A DNA stretch of 64,000 nt. It comes from Streptomyces sp. NRRL S-37 (GTDB lineage: Bacteria > Actinomycetota > Actinomycetes > Streptomycetales > Streptomycetaceae). Below are positions 1 to 8,192 of the stretch, piece by piece. A program made the translations under genes and the position numbers. The notes below the pieces were generated by a model. It had not been told where the DNA came from, made no database searches, and saw only the letters and a program-made list of their open reading frames with translations. Position 1 is the stretch's first letter, and each line of letters starts with the position of its first letter. The stretch lies in NCBI RefSeq assembly GCF_000721605.1, contig NZ_JOIZ01000011.1, positions 104,247 to 168,246 on the forward strand, read 5' to 3'.

Positions 1-126
1 GCCGACCACGGTGATGTCCGGTTCGTCGTTGAGCAGGTCGTGCACCCCTCGCCGGACCACCTCGTGGTCGTCCAGCAGGAAGACCCGGATCGGGCTGTCG
101 GGTCCGGGCTGCTCGCCGTCCGCCAT
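1..126 (-). CDS. LuxR/NarL-family response regulator, DevR-like (N-terminal part only)
   Basis: Only the first 42 codons are in the window; the gene continues off the left edge. The N-terminus reads [20 protein letters not shown], the first beta strand, the acidic Asp pair and the first helix of a receiver domain. This stretch resembles the DevR/DosR subgroup of NarL-type regulators, which take phosphate from a sensor kinase and act as dimeric DNA-binding proteins. The ATG at 126-124 begins the receiver almost directly. The output domain is not visible, so the DevR assignment rests on the N-terminus and on a DevR-like box about 90 bp upstream. Confidence 0.8.
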   Translation of the reverse strand, partial: MADGEQPGPDSPIRVFLLDDHEVVRRGVHDLLNDEPDITVVG

Positions 127-216
127 CGGTTGCTCCTCGTTCCACGCTGTGTGATCGTCCACGCCGTCCGGAATCCCCGGCCCTCACATCCTGCGCAATG
201 CCGGGCCGGAAGGCCA

Positions 217-230
217 GGGCCGATCGGCCC
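217..230. promoter_or_regulatory. DevR/DosR-like palindromic box
   Basis: GGGCCGATCGGCCC is a perfect 14-bp palindrome lying about 90 bp upstream of the DevR-like response regulator. Dormancy-regulator boxes have the shape GGGAC-N4-GTCCC; this copy keeps the GGG and CCC arms and the spacing, with two changes. Autoregulation is an inference. It could also simply be a GC-rich hairpin between two genes on the same strand. Confidence 0.35.
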
Positions 231-294
231 CACTCGCGCGGGCGGGAGCGAGGGGGCGTCTTCGCCGGTGAGGTGCCGTCCTGCAGGGCGGGGA

Positions 295-1155
295 CTACGC
301 CGCGCGGACGGCCGTGGCCAGGGCCTCTCCGACGGCCCGGGCCCCCGCGGCGTTGGGGTGCAGGGGTGCGGCCGGGCGGGCGGGGAGCAGGCCCTCGATG
401 TAGCGGTCGGCGGGGGCGGCGCAGATGTCGTGTCCGATCCCCAGGGTGTAGGTGTCGACGAAGGTCGCGCCGTGCTCCTCGGCCGTTCGCCTCAGTACGG
501 TGCCGAGGTGGTCGACCACGCCCTGGATGTAGTTGGCGTCCTGCTTCCAGAAGGGCTGGACGGGGTGGCAGCCGTCGGTGCGGAGGTAGTTGCCGTAACC
601 GACGACGAAGACCTCGGCGTTCGGTGCCCGCCGGGTGATCTCGTCCAGGGCGGTACCGAAGACCGGTGCCCAGGCGTCGATGCGGGCCCTGATCCTGTCG
701 GTGCCGCCCGCGGTGTTCTCCTGCGCGCAGCTGGTGCCGTGGGGCGGGGGCAGGAAGTTGACGCAGTCCAGCGCTTCGCCGAAGACGTCGGCGTCGTTGC
801 CGCCGATGGTGATGCTGACGATGTCGGCGGCGGGGGTGAGCGCGTCGTACTGGGGGGCGGTGCCCGGGTACTGGGACGTGCTCAGGTGGCCGGTGGTGGC
901 GGCGGAGCAGGTGACGTCGGTGAGGTGCGCGCCGAGGGCCTCGGCCGCGATGTGCGGGTAGCCGGCCAGGGAACGCAGGCACATCGGGTCGTCCGGATCG
1001 GGCGGCGGCACCAGCGGCGCGGCCGCGTAGGAGTCGCCGAGCGCGACGTACCGCGGGGGTTCGGCCGCGGCCGGCGCGGCCGTGACCGGTACCACGGCCG
1101 ACAGGGCACCGGCGAGCAGCGCGGCGACCAGGACTGCGCGCAGGGTCGTCTTCAA
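295..1155 (-). CDS. Secreted SGNH/GDSL hydrolase (lipase/esterase-like)
   Basis: A secreted serine esterase of the SGNH fold. The start is TTG at 1155, because GGAGG sits 5 nt upstream; longer ATG-initiated versions would put charged residues before the signal peptide. A hydrophobic segment with AAA-type cleavage residues (about 5-32) precedes the first catalytic block YVALGDSYAA. The other blocks are visible: TIGGND with the oxyanion Asn, and LHPNAAG with the catalytic His near the C-terminus. Six Cys in the mature part suggest three disulphides, as in Streptomyces extracellular GDSL lipases/phospholipases. The substrate cannot be told. It stands alone, with no operon partner. Confidence 0.85.
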   Translation of the reverse strand: MKTTLRAVLVAALLAGALSAVVPVTAAPAAAEPPRYVALGDSYAAAPLVPPPDPDDPMCLRSLAGYPHIAAEALGAHLTDVTCSAATTGHLSTSQYPGTAPQYDALTPAADIVSITIGGNDADVFGEALDCVNFLPPPHGTSCAQENTAGGTDRIRARIDAWAPVFGTALDEITRRAPNAEVFVVGYGNYLRTDGCHPVQPFWKQDANYIQGVVDHLGTVLRRTAEEHGATFVDTYTLGIGHDICAAPADRYIEGLLPARPAAPLHPNAAGARAVGEALATAVRAA

Positions 1156-1397
1156 GGACGCCTCCGTCCGCGGGGCGGAATGTATGTGGGTATACCTCGC
1201 GATGAGCATGCCCGAGCGGGCGTGCCGCCGCACGGCGGACCGCGGCTGGGTACTCCTGCCGGATGACGGCGTGCGGCACGGGTCCCGCTGCTCGCCGCGG
1301 CCGGTGCGGCCACCGGCGCCGTCCGGCGCGGCGGGCCGGGACCCTCCCGCCGGCCGGCACGGTGTGTGCGGGGGCCGGCTCCGCCCGGCGGGGGCGT

Positions 1398-1895
1398 TCA
1401 GTCGCGGCGCAGCAGGACGAGCTCGCGGTTCATCTCACCGAGGAACCGGACGATCACCGTGAGCTCGTCGGGCGTGAAACGGCCCCGCGCGGTGTCGGTG
1501 CTCCGCGCGAGCGGCCGGAAGTACTCCCTGACCAGCCCTCTGGCCGCCTCCGCGAAGTGCAGGTGGACCACGCGGCGGTCGTCGGCGGCCCTGACCCGGT
1601 GGATGTGCCCCGCCCGCTCCAGCCGGTCGACGCACGCGGTGACCGCGCCGGAGGTGAGGTTGAGCTGCCTGCGCAGCCGGCCGGGCGTCATGGGCTCGCC
1701 CGCGCCGTCCGCGCCGGCGTCCAGGATCGCGATCAGGGCCTGCACATCGGTGAGGTGCAGGCCGTGCGCGTGGGCGAACTCCTGAGCGACACGGTTGAAC
1801 TCGCTGTTCATCCGACGCAACAGCACGGCGAACGACTGCAGACCCGTCGGGTCGTCCACGTGAAGAGGCGTCGAAGGGGTATCCGGGTCACTCAT
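1398..1895 (-). CDS. MarR-family transcriptional regulator
   Basis: A 165-residue winged-helix regulator. The central part (about 60-125) has the MarR recognition helix region LTSGAVTACVDRLERAGHI followed by the wing RAADDRRVVHLHF with the usual D-D-R-R signature. The C-terminal helix forms the dimer. It is divergent from the MMPL exporter 76 bp away, with a palindrome between the two genes. The likely role is a ligand-released repressor of that exporter and of itself. The ligand is unknown. Confidence 0.9.
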   Translation of the reverse strand: MSDPDTPSTPLHVDDPTGLQSFAVLLRRMNSEFNRVAQEFAHAHGLHLTDVQALIAILDAGADGAGEPMTPGRLRRQLNLTSGAVTACVDRLERAGHIHRVRAADDRRVVHLHFAEAARGLVREYFRPLARSTDTARGRFTPDELTVIVRFLGEMNRELVLLRRD

Positions 1896-1901
1896 GACCC
1901 C

Positions 1902-1931
1902 AGTATAGGATCACTCGATCATTGAGATACT
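1902..1931. promoter_or_regulatory. Probable MarR operator between marR-type gene and MMPL exporter
   Basis: The core CTCGATCATTGAG (1914-1926) is a near-perfect 13-bp inverted repeat. It lies inside a longer imperfect palindrome bounded by AGTAT (1902-1906) and ATACT (1927-1931). It is the most AT-rich part of the short divergent intergenic region, so it would overlap both promoters. Binding by the neighbouring MarR protein is inferred from position and symmetry. Confidence 0.6.
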
Positions 1932-1970
1932 TATTCATCGACACACTTCTTCCCCCTGTTGAGGATGTTC

Positions 1971-4097
1971 ATGAGAACCGCACCGCGCCGGGCCCGGTGG
2001 GCCGTACCCCTCGTCCTCCTGCTGGTCTGGCTGGGCGTGGGAGGAACGCTCGGGCCGTACGCGGGCAGGCTGGGCGAGGTGGCCACCAACGACCAGGCCT
2101 CCTTCCTGCCGCGGAGCGCCGAGTCCACCAAGGTCCTGGAGGAGCGTGAGGCGTTCGGCCAGTCCGAGACCCTGCCGGCCATCGTGGTCTGGACGACGGA
2201 CGGGGACCAGGTCACCGAGGCGCAGCGGGCGGCCGCCACCGGCTCCGTCGGCGCGCTCGCCGGGAGCGCCGGGATCGCCGGCCGGCCGTCACCGGCCCTG
2301 CCCTCCGACGACGGCCGGGCGCTCCAGGCCGTCGTCCCGCTCGAGCCCGAGCTGGGTGAGGAGCTGCCCGCGGTCCTCGACGAGGTGCGTGCGGCGGCGC
2401 GGAAGGTGCCGGGCACCGAGGCGCGGATCGCCGGCCCGGCCGCGAGCCAGGCCGACCTGTCGGACGCGTTCGCGGGCATCGACGGACTGCTGCTGGGCGT
2501 GGCGCTCGCCGCCGTACTGGTGATCCTCCTGCTCGTCTACCGCAGTGTCCTGCTGCCCTTCCTGATCATCCTCGGCTCCGTCCTCGCCCTGGGGCTGGCC
2601 TGCGCCGTGGTCTACGCGCTGGCGGAACGGGACGTGGTCCGCGTCGACGGACAGGTGCAGGGCATCCTGTCCATCCTGGTGATCGGTGCCGCCACCGACT
2701 ACGCCCTGCTGCTGGCCGCGCGCTTCCGCGAGGAACTCGCCGTGCGCGAGGACCGGGCCGCGGCCGCCCTGGCGGCGGTGCGGCGCTCGTTCGGCGCGAT
2801 CACCGCGAGTGCCGCCACCGTGGCGCTCGGGCTGCTGGCCCTGCTCGCCAGCGACCTCACGAACAACCGCGCCCTCGGACCGGTCGGCGCCATCGGCATC
2901 GTGTGCGCCGTGCTCACCACCCTCACCTTCCTGCCGGCCGTGCTGGCCCTGCTCGGCCGTACCGCCTACTGGCCGTCCCGCCCGAAGGCGTCGGACGCGT
3001 CCGCGGAGGGCCACGCGGTATGGCGCCGGGTCGCCGCGCGGGTGGACGCGCGGCCACGCCTCACCTGGGTCGTGACCGGGCTCGTCCTCGCCGCCCTGGC
3101 GGCCTTCTCCCCCACGCTGTCCGCGAAGGGCGTGCCGCTCGACGAGATCTTCGTGAACGACGCCCCCTCCGTCGCCGCCCAGGAGACGGTCGGCGAGCAC
3201 TTCCCCGGCGGCTCGGGCAACCCGGCCGTGATCATCGCCGACGCCGGCCACGCCGACGCGGTGACGGCCGCCGCGAGGGACACCGCGGGCGTGGCGTCGG
3301 CGGGCGCGGTCTCCGCCTCGGGGCAGCCCGGTGCCGGTGAGCCGCAGGTCGTGGACGGACGGGTCCGTATCGACGCCACGCTGGAGGCGGCGGCGGACAG
3401 CGACGCGGCCAAGGAGACCGTCGCGCGGCTGCGCGACAACGTGCACGCCGTCCCCGGGGCCGACGCCCTGGTCGGCGGGTACACGGCCCAGCAGTACGAC
3501 ACCCAGCGGACCGCCGCGCACGACCGCACGGTGATCGTCCCCGTCGTGCTCGGCGTCATCCTGCTGATCCTCGTCCTGCTGCTGCGCTCGCTGCTCGTAC
3601 CGGTGCTGCTGGTGGCGACCGTCGCGCTCAACTTCCTGGCGACGCTGGGGGTCTCCTCCCTCGTCTTCGAGCACCTCCTCGGCTTCGGCGGCACGGACGC
3701 GTCCGTCCCGCTCTACGGGTTCGTGTTCCTGGTGGCCCTCGGCGTCGACTACAACATCTTCCTGATGTCCCGGGTGCGCGAGGAGGCGCTCGCCCTCGGC
3801 TCGCGGCAGGGTGTGCTGCGCGGACTGACCACGACCGGCGGCGTGATCACCTCGGCGGGTGTGGTGCTGGCCGCCACGTTCGCGGCCCTGACGGTCATCC
3901 CGCTGGCGTTCCTCGTGCAGATCGCCTTCATCGTGGCCTTCGGCGTCCTGCTCGACACGCTCGTGGTCCGCTCGCTGCTGGTGCCCGCGCTCGTGATCGA
4001 CATCGGCCCCCGCGCATGGTGGCCCGGCGCCCTGGCACGCGGGAAGACCGCGCCCGCCGGGGAGCCGGAGCCGTCGGCGTACGGACCACGGCGGTGA
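1971..4097 (+). CDS. MMPL/RND-family membrane transporter
   Basis: A 708-residue proton-driven exporter of the MMPL family, which moves lipids or lipophilic compounds out of the cell. ATG 1971 is chosen because GAGG lies 6 nt upstream; ATG 1965 and TTG 1959 overlap that site. Topology is the RND duplication: TM1 (about 8-28), an extracellular loop, a cluster of TM helices (about 165-335), TM7 (about 355-375), a second loop, and a final cluster (about 515-690). The repeated motifs IGAATDYALLL and VALGVDYNIFL carry the Asp-Tyr pair used for proton coupling. It is divergent from a MarR gene that probably controls it. Confidence 0.9.
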   Translation: MRTAPRRARWAVPLVLLLVWLGVGGTLGPYAGRLGEVATNDQASFLPRSAESTKVLEEREAFGQSETLPAIVVWTTDGDQVTEAQRAAATGSVGALAGSAGIAGRPSPALPSDDGRALQAVVPLEPELGEELPAVLDEVRAAARKVPGTEARIAGPAASQADLSDAFAGIDGLLLGVALAAVLVILLLVYRSVLLPFLIILGSVLALGLACAVVYALAERDVVRVDGQVQGILSILVIGAATDYALLLAARFREELAVREDRAAAALAAVRRSFGAITASAATVALGLLALLASDLTNNRALGPVGAIGIVCAVLTTLTFLPAVLALLGRTAYWPSRPKASDASAEGHAVWRRVAARVDARPRLTWVVTGLVLAALAAFSPTLSAKGVPLDEIFVNDAPSVAAQETVGEHFPGGSGNPAVIIADAGHADAVTAAARDTAGVASAGAVSASGQPGAGEPQVVDGRVRIDATLEAAADSDAAKETVARLRDNVHAVPGADALVGGYTAQQYDTQRTAAHDRTVIVPVVLGVILLILVLLLRSLLVPVLLVATVALNFLATLGVSSLVFEHLLGFGGTDASVPLYGFVFLVALGVDYNIFLMSRVREEALALGSRQGVLRGLTTTGGVITSAGVVLAATFAALTVIPLAFLVQIAFIVAFGVLLDTLVVRSLLVPALVIDIGPRAWWPGALARGKTAPAGEPEPSAYGPRR

Positions 4098-4113
4098 CCT
4101 GAGCGGCGCGCAA

Positions 4114-4154
4114 CCCGGCAGCGGCGCCGACACGGGCCGGAACCCGCTGCCGGG
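4114..4154 (+). terminator. Hairpin after the MMPL transporter
   Basis: CCCGGCAGCGG (4114-4124) pairs perfectly with CCGCTGCCGGG (4144-4154) over a 19-nt loop, starting 16 nt after the transporter stop. There is no T tract, which is usual for Streptomyces terminators. Confidence 0.6.
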
Positions 4155-4249
4155 CGTGTTCGGCAGCGGACGCCCGTGCGCACCATGGCCGCCGCACTCA
4201 TGATCGGACACAAGGGGGAAGTCGTACCGCATCCCTGAGAGGAGCACTC

Positions 4250-5827
4250 GTGGCGGACACATACGGACAGCACAACGGCGAGCGGCTGCGCTGCCTGGTC
4301 ACCGGGGCCTCCGGATACGTCGGCGGACGTCTGGTGCCCGAACTGCTGCGAGCCGGTCACCGGGTCCGGTGCCTGGCCCGCTCCCCCGGCAAGCTCCGCG
4401 ACCATCCCTGGGCCCAGGAGGTCGAGACCGTCCGCGGCGACGTCACGGACGACGGCTCGGTCGCCGAGGCCATGCGCGGTGTCGACGTCGCCTACTACCT
4501 GGTGCACGCCCTGGGAACCGGCTCCGGTTTCGAGGACACCGACCGCCGCGCCGCCCGGATCTTCGCCGAGCGGGCGCACGCCGCCGGGGTACGGCGGATC
4601 GTCTACCTCGGCGGACTCACCCCGGCGGGCGTACCCGAGCGTTCCCTCTCCCCGCACCTGCGCTCCAGGGCCGAGGTCGGACGTGTCTTCCTGGACGCCC
4701 CGGTGCCCGCCACGGTGCTCCGGGCGGCGGTCGTCATCGGCTCGGGGTCGGCCTCGTTCGAGATGCTGCGCTACCTGACCGAGCGCCTGCCCGTGATGGT
4801 GACCCCGAGCTGGGTGCACACCCGCGTTCAGCCGATCGGCATCCGCGACGTGCTGCGCTACCTCACCGGCTCGGCCACCATGCCCGCCGACGTCGACCGG
4901 GCCTTCGACATCGGCGGGCCGGACGTGCTGACCTACCGGGAGATGATGGGCCGTTACGCCGCGGTCGCCGGGCTGCGTCGGCGGATCGTCGTGCCGGTAC
5001 CGGTCCTCACCCCCGGGCTCTCGAGCCACTGGGTGGGTCTGGTCACCCCGGTGCCCGCCGCCATCGCCCGGCCGCTGACCGAGTCGCTGCGCCACGAGGT
5101 CGTCTGCCGGGAGCACGACATCGCCCGGTACGTGCCCGACCCTCCGGGCCTGCCGCTGCCCTTCGACGAGGCGCTGGCCCTGGCGCTGCGCAAGGTCCGG
5201 GACGCCCAGGTGGCCACCCGCTGGTCGTCCGCGGCCGTGCCCGGCGCCCCCAGCGACCCGCTGCCCACCGACCCCGACTGGGCCGGCGGCAGCCTCTACC
5301 GGGACGAACGGGAACTGCCGGTCGACGCGTCCCGCGCGTCGCTGTGGAAGGTCGTCGAGGGCATCGGCGGCGACAACGGCTGGTACTCCTTCCCGCTCGC
5401 CTGGGCGGTCCGGGGCTGGCTGGACCGGTTCGCCGGCGGGGTCGGCCTGCGCCGCGGACGGCGGGACGCCGAGCGTCTGCGGGTCGGTGACTCGCTGGAC
5501 TTCTGGCGCGTCGAGGAGATCGAGCCGGGCCGTCTGCTGCGGCTGCGTGCCGAGATGCGGCTGCCCGGACTCGCCTGGCTGGAGATGTACGCCGAAACGG
5601 ACGCCGACGGCCGCACCCGGTACCGCCAGCGTGCCCTGTTCCATCCCCGCGGGCTGCTGGGCCACGCCTACTGGTGGGGTGTCTCGCCGTTCCACGCCGT
5701 CGTCTTCGGCGGCATGGCCCGCAACATCGCGCGGGCCGCCGCCAAGGACATGCGCGCGTACGGCGGACGGGCGGCGCGGGCCGACCCCGCCGGACGCGCC
5801 GGTTCCGCCGAGGGCTTCCGCAAGTAG
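4250..5827 (+). CDS. NAD(P)-binding SDR-family protein with C-terminal DUF2867 domain
   Basis: A two-domain protein of 525 residues. The N-terminal Rossmann part (about 15-300) begins LVTGASGYVGGRLV, the GxxGxxG dinucleotide-binding motif of atypical NmrA-like SDRs, and continues with a nucleoside-diphosphate-sugar epimerase-like fold. The C-terminal 200 residues match the DUF2867 type often fused to it in actinobacteria. GTG 4250 follows GAGAGGAG. The reaction is unknown; members are annotated only as SDR oxidoreductases. A start-less CtaG fragment lies just downstream. Confidence 0.8.
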   Translation: MADTYGQHNGERLRCLVTGASGYVGGRLVPELLRAGHRVRCLARSPGKLRDHPWAQEVETVRGDVTDDGSVAEAMRGVDVAYYLVHALGTGSGFEDTDRRAARIFAERAHAAGVRRIVYLGGLTPAGVPERSLSPHLRSRAEVGRVFLDAPVPATVLRAAVVIGSGSASFEMLRYLTERLPVMVTPSWVHTRVQPIGIRDVLRYLTGSATMPADVDRAFDIGGPDVLTYREMMGRYAAVAGLRRRIVVPVPVLTPGLSSHWVGLVTPVPAAIARPLTESLRHEVVCREHDIARYVPDPPGLPLPFDEALALALRKVRDAQVATRWSSAAVPGAPSDPLPTDPDWAGGSLYRDERELPVDASRASLWKVVEGIGGDNGWYSFPLAWAVRGWLDRFAGGVGLRRGRRDAERLRVGDSLDFWRVEEIEPGRLLRLRAEMRLPGLAWLEMYAETDADGRTRYRQRALFHPRGLLGHAYWWGVSPFHAVVFGGMARNIARAAAKDMRAYGGRAARADPAGRAGSAEGFRK

Positions 5828-5893
5828 GCGGTGCCGTACGGGGGTTGTACGGGCGGCGCGTCCTGGTCCGGCCCACCGGCTGCCGCACGCGCG

Positions 5894-6242
5894 CTTACCG
5901 CTCTCCGGCCGCCTGTTCGCCCACGTCATCGCCGGCCCCGACCCCGCCCCGTCACGACCGGGCATACGCGCGCGGCTGGTCCGCCTCGGTGTCGCCATCA
6001 CGGCGCACGCGGTGATCTCGCAGCTGACGTACGGCGGCTTCCGGGTGCGCGTCCACGCCCCCGGGGACCAGGTCCGGGCGGGCGCCGAGATCGTGTACTA
6101 CGGCGGCGACATCGCCGAACTGCTCCTGGCCGCCGCCCTGGTCACCGCCTGGCGTCCGCAGGGCCGTACCCGCCGGGTGGCCGCTCCCGGTCCCGCGCCG
6201 GCACCGCCGTCGGCGCCGTGCCGGGCGACGGCACCCGGGTGA
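5894..6242 (+). pseudogene. C-terminal remnant of a cytochrome c oxidase assembly protein (CtaG/caa3 type)
   Basis: The reading frame ending at 6242 encodes SGRLFAHVIAGPDPAP, then a hydrophobic helix, then YYGGDIAELLLAAALVTAW. These are features of the last two membrane helices of short actinobacterial CtaG-like copper chaperones (several hundred residues when complete). The frame stays open upstream only as a shadow of the SDR gene, has no ATG, GTG or TTG between 5828 and the start of homology, and holds a TTA codon. I read it as the tail of a gene whose 5' part was lost. A short expressed product cannot be excluded. Confidence 0.6.
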
Positions 6243-6253
6243 GCGGGCGGGGA

Positions 6254-6271
6254 GCCCGGGGCCGCCCGGGC
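6254..6271. terminator. Small GC hairpin between convergent genes
   Basis: GCCCGGG (6254-6260) and CCCGGGC (6265-6271) form a 7-bp stem with a 4-nt loop. It lies between the CtaG remnant and the convergent lipoprotein gene, a position where a two-way terminator is expected. Confidence 0.35.
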
Positions 6272-6302
6272 GCCGGCCTCCCGCCGAAGGGGGTGCCGAG
6301 GG

Positions 6303-6740
6303 TCACCCCTCGTCCGGGACCCTGGCGAGCTCCAGCGTCACCGGTCCGTCCACGTCCGGGTGCAGGAACACCTTCTCGGGGCTTGCGGTCCAGAGCTGGA
6401 TGTCGCCCAGGACCTGGAAGCCTCCGGTCTCGTCGGGCTGCAGGTACACGAAGTTCGAGGGGGTGGGATTCCAGGTGCCGTCGAAGTCGACGCGGGTGGC
6501 ACTTCCGTGCCAGTAGGCGTCGTTCTTCGCGATGCCCACGGCGGAGAACCGTCCGCCGGGGTGCAGGCGGATCTCCGCGCCGGTCTCCTCGTCGCGGTAC
6601 ACCCCCGGCAGGCGGTCCGGATCGACGTGGACCGCACCCGCCCCGACACAGCCCGAAGCGAGCACCGCCACGGCCGCGAGGAGCACGGTGACGAACCCGC
6701 CTCCGACCCCGCCCCTCGTCCTCACGGTTCTGCCCCCCAT
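6303..6740 (-). CDS. Small secreted lipoprotein, function unknown
   Basis: Start is ATG 6740, which gives a classical lipoprotein signal: basic residues, a hydrophobic stretch, then VLASGC with the lipidated Cys near residue 29. The mature part, about 115 residues, contains VYRDEETGAEIRLHPGGRFS and FDGTWNP. This pattern (growing beta strands, Gly-Thr-Trp) resembles small beta-rich lipoproteins of Streptomyces with a lipocalin-like or META-like look. I do not recognise a named family. It stands alone on this strand, with a palindrome about 54 bp upstream. Confidence 0.7.
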   Translation of the reverse strand: MGGRTVRTRGGVGGGFVTVLLAAVAVLASGCVGAGAVHVDPDRLPGVYRDEETGAEIRLHPGGRFSAVGIAKNDAYWHGSATRVDFDGTWNPTPSNFVYLQPDETGGFQVLGDIQLWTASPEKVFLHPDVDGPVTLELARVPDEG

Positions 6741-7164
6741 GTCCCCACACCCCGTCCCTGTGACCGGACGGCGGGTCCGCCGCCGAGCCCTTATTTGAAC
6801 ATGCTCAAAAACCAGGATGCTCCTCGGGGCCCGGCAGAGCACCGGCCCGGCGGGTACGGCACGAACCCGGCGCCGGGCCCGGCCTCGCTCGACGAAGCCG
6901 TTGCCCGCCCTGCCCGACGCCCCGGTGCGGCCTCACGTGACCTTCGCGGCCGTAAGGTCGATACTTCTCCCATGGGGGCTCCCCTCGGCACGCGGCCGAC
7001 CCACCGGAGGAGATCCGACACCGCGTCACCGAAGCCGGCGTCAGTACCACGGGGGCCCGCCCGCGGCCGCCGTGGACCGCCAGGACCGATGCCTTACCGT
7101 ACCCATTCCGACCAGCGACAATGCAGGTCGACGACCCACTTGCCGGCCTTCCCAGGAGGTACCC
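6741..7164. other. Divergent intergenic region between lipoprotein gene and dhaK
   Basis: 424 bp without a convincing gene. It holds the palindrome at 6794-6809 and must contain the dhaKLM promoter, but I see no canonical -35/-10 pair and no small ORF with both a ribosome-binding site and coding-like composition. Confidence 0.5.
6794..6809. promoter_or_regulatory. Orphan AT-rich operator-like palindrome
   Basis: TTTGAACATGCTCAAA matches its own reverse complement at 14 of 16 positions and is conspicuously AT-rich in this region. Its shape is that of TetR-family operators. It lies 54 bp upstream of the lipoprotein start and 355 bp upstream of dhaK. No TetR gene is adjacent, so the binding protein is unknown. 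Confidence 0.4.
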
Positions 7165-8157
7165 GTGAAGATGCTGATCAATGTCCCGGAGACCGTGGTC
7201 GCGGACGCGTTGCGGGGGATGGCGGCGGCCCATCCCGAGCTGGCGGTGGACGTGGAGAACCGGGTGATCGTACGCAAGGACGCGCCCGTGGCCGGGAAGG
7301 TGGGCCTGGTCTCCGGCGGGGGGTCGGGGCACGAGCCGTTGCACGGCGGGTTCGTGGGGCCGGGGATGCTGTCGGCGGCCTGTCCCGGCGAGGTGTTCAC
7401 CTCCCCGGTGCCCGACCAGATGGTGCGGGCCGCGGCGGCCGTGGACAGCGGGGCCGGGGTGCTGTTCATCGTGAAGAACTACACCGGTGACGTGCTCAAC
7501 TTCGACATGGCCGCCGAACTGGCCGAGGACGAGGGCATCCAGGTCGCGAAGGTGCTGGTCGACGACGACGTGGCGGTGACCGACAGCCTGTACACGGCCG
7601 GCCGGCGGGGCACGGGCGCGACCCTGTTCGTGGAGAAGATCGCGGGCGCGGCGGCGGACGAGGGGCAGCCGCTGGAGCGGGTGGAGGCGATCGCCCGGCA
7701 GGTGAACGAGAACTCCCGCAGCTTCGGGGTGGCGCTGAGCGCCTGCACCACGCCGGCCAAGGGCAGCCCCACCTTCGACCTGCCCTCCGGTGAGCTGGAG
7801 CTGGGCATCGGCATCCATGGCGAGCCGGGCCGGGAGCGGCGGCCGATGATGACGTCCGGCGAGATCGCCGAGGTCGCCCTCGACGCGATCCTGGAGGACC
7901 TCACGCCGCGCAACCCCGTCCTGGTCCTGGTCAACGGCATGGGTGCCACCCCGCTGCTGGAGCTGTACGGCTTCAACGCCGAGGTGCAGCGGGTGCTCGG
8001 CGAACGCGGGGTCCCCGTGGCCCGGGTCCTGGTCGGCAACTACGTCACCTCCCTCGACATGGCGGGCGCCTCGGTCACCCTGTGCCAGATCGACGAGGAG
8101 CTGCTGCGGCTGTGGGACGCGCCGGTGCGGACTCCGGGACTGCGCTGGGGCATGTGA
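7165..8157 (+). CDS. dhaK: Dihydroxyacetone kinase subunit DhaK
   Basis: Substrate-binding subunit of the phosphoenolpyruvate-dependent dihydroxyacetone kinase (about 330 residues, the normal length). Visible signatures are VSGGGSGHEPLHGGFVG and a His in the C-terminal half (GIGIHGEPG), which in the family binds dihydroxyacetone covalently as a hemiaminal. GTG 7165 follows AGGAGG by 5 nt. First gene of dhaKLM; phosphate would pass from the PTS through DhaM and DhaL-ADP to the substrate. No dhaS/dhaQ-type regulator is next to it. Confidence 0.95.
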   Translation: MKMLINVPETVVADALRGMAAAHPELAVDVENRVIVRKDAPVAGKVGLVSGGGSGHEPLHGGFVGPGMLSAACPGEVFTSPVPDQMVRAAAAVDSGAGVLFIVKNYTGDVLNFDMAAELAEDEGIQVAKVLVDDDVAVTDSLYTAGRRGTGATLFVEKIAGAAADEGQPLERVEAIARQVNENSRSFGVALSACTTPAKGSPTFDLPSGELELGIGIHGEPGRERRPMMTSGEIAEVALDAILEDLTPRNPVLVLVNGMGATPLLELYGFNAEVQRVLGERGVPVARVLVGNYVTSLDMAGASVTLCQIDEELLRLWDAPVRTPGLRWGM

Positions 8158-8192
8158 GGGACGCTGAGGACATGACCACACGAGGAGTTCCC

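Noticed and set aside
2289..4262. 657-codon minus-strand frame opposite the MMPL gene
   Set aside because: It has the Arg/Gly/His-rich composition of antisense frames in high-GC DNA, lacks a ribosome-binding site and overlaps an obvious transporter.
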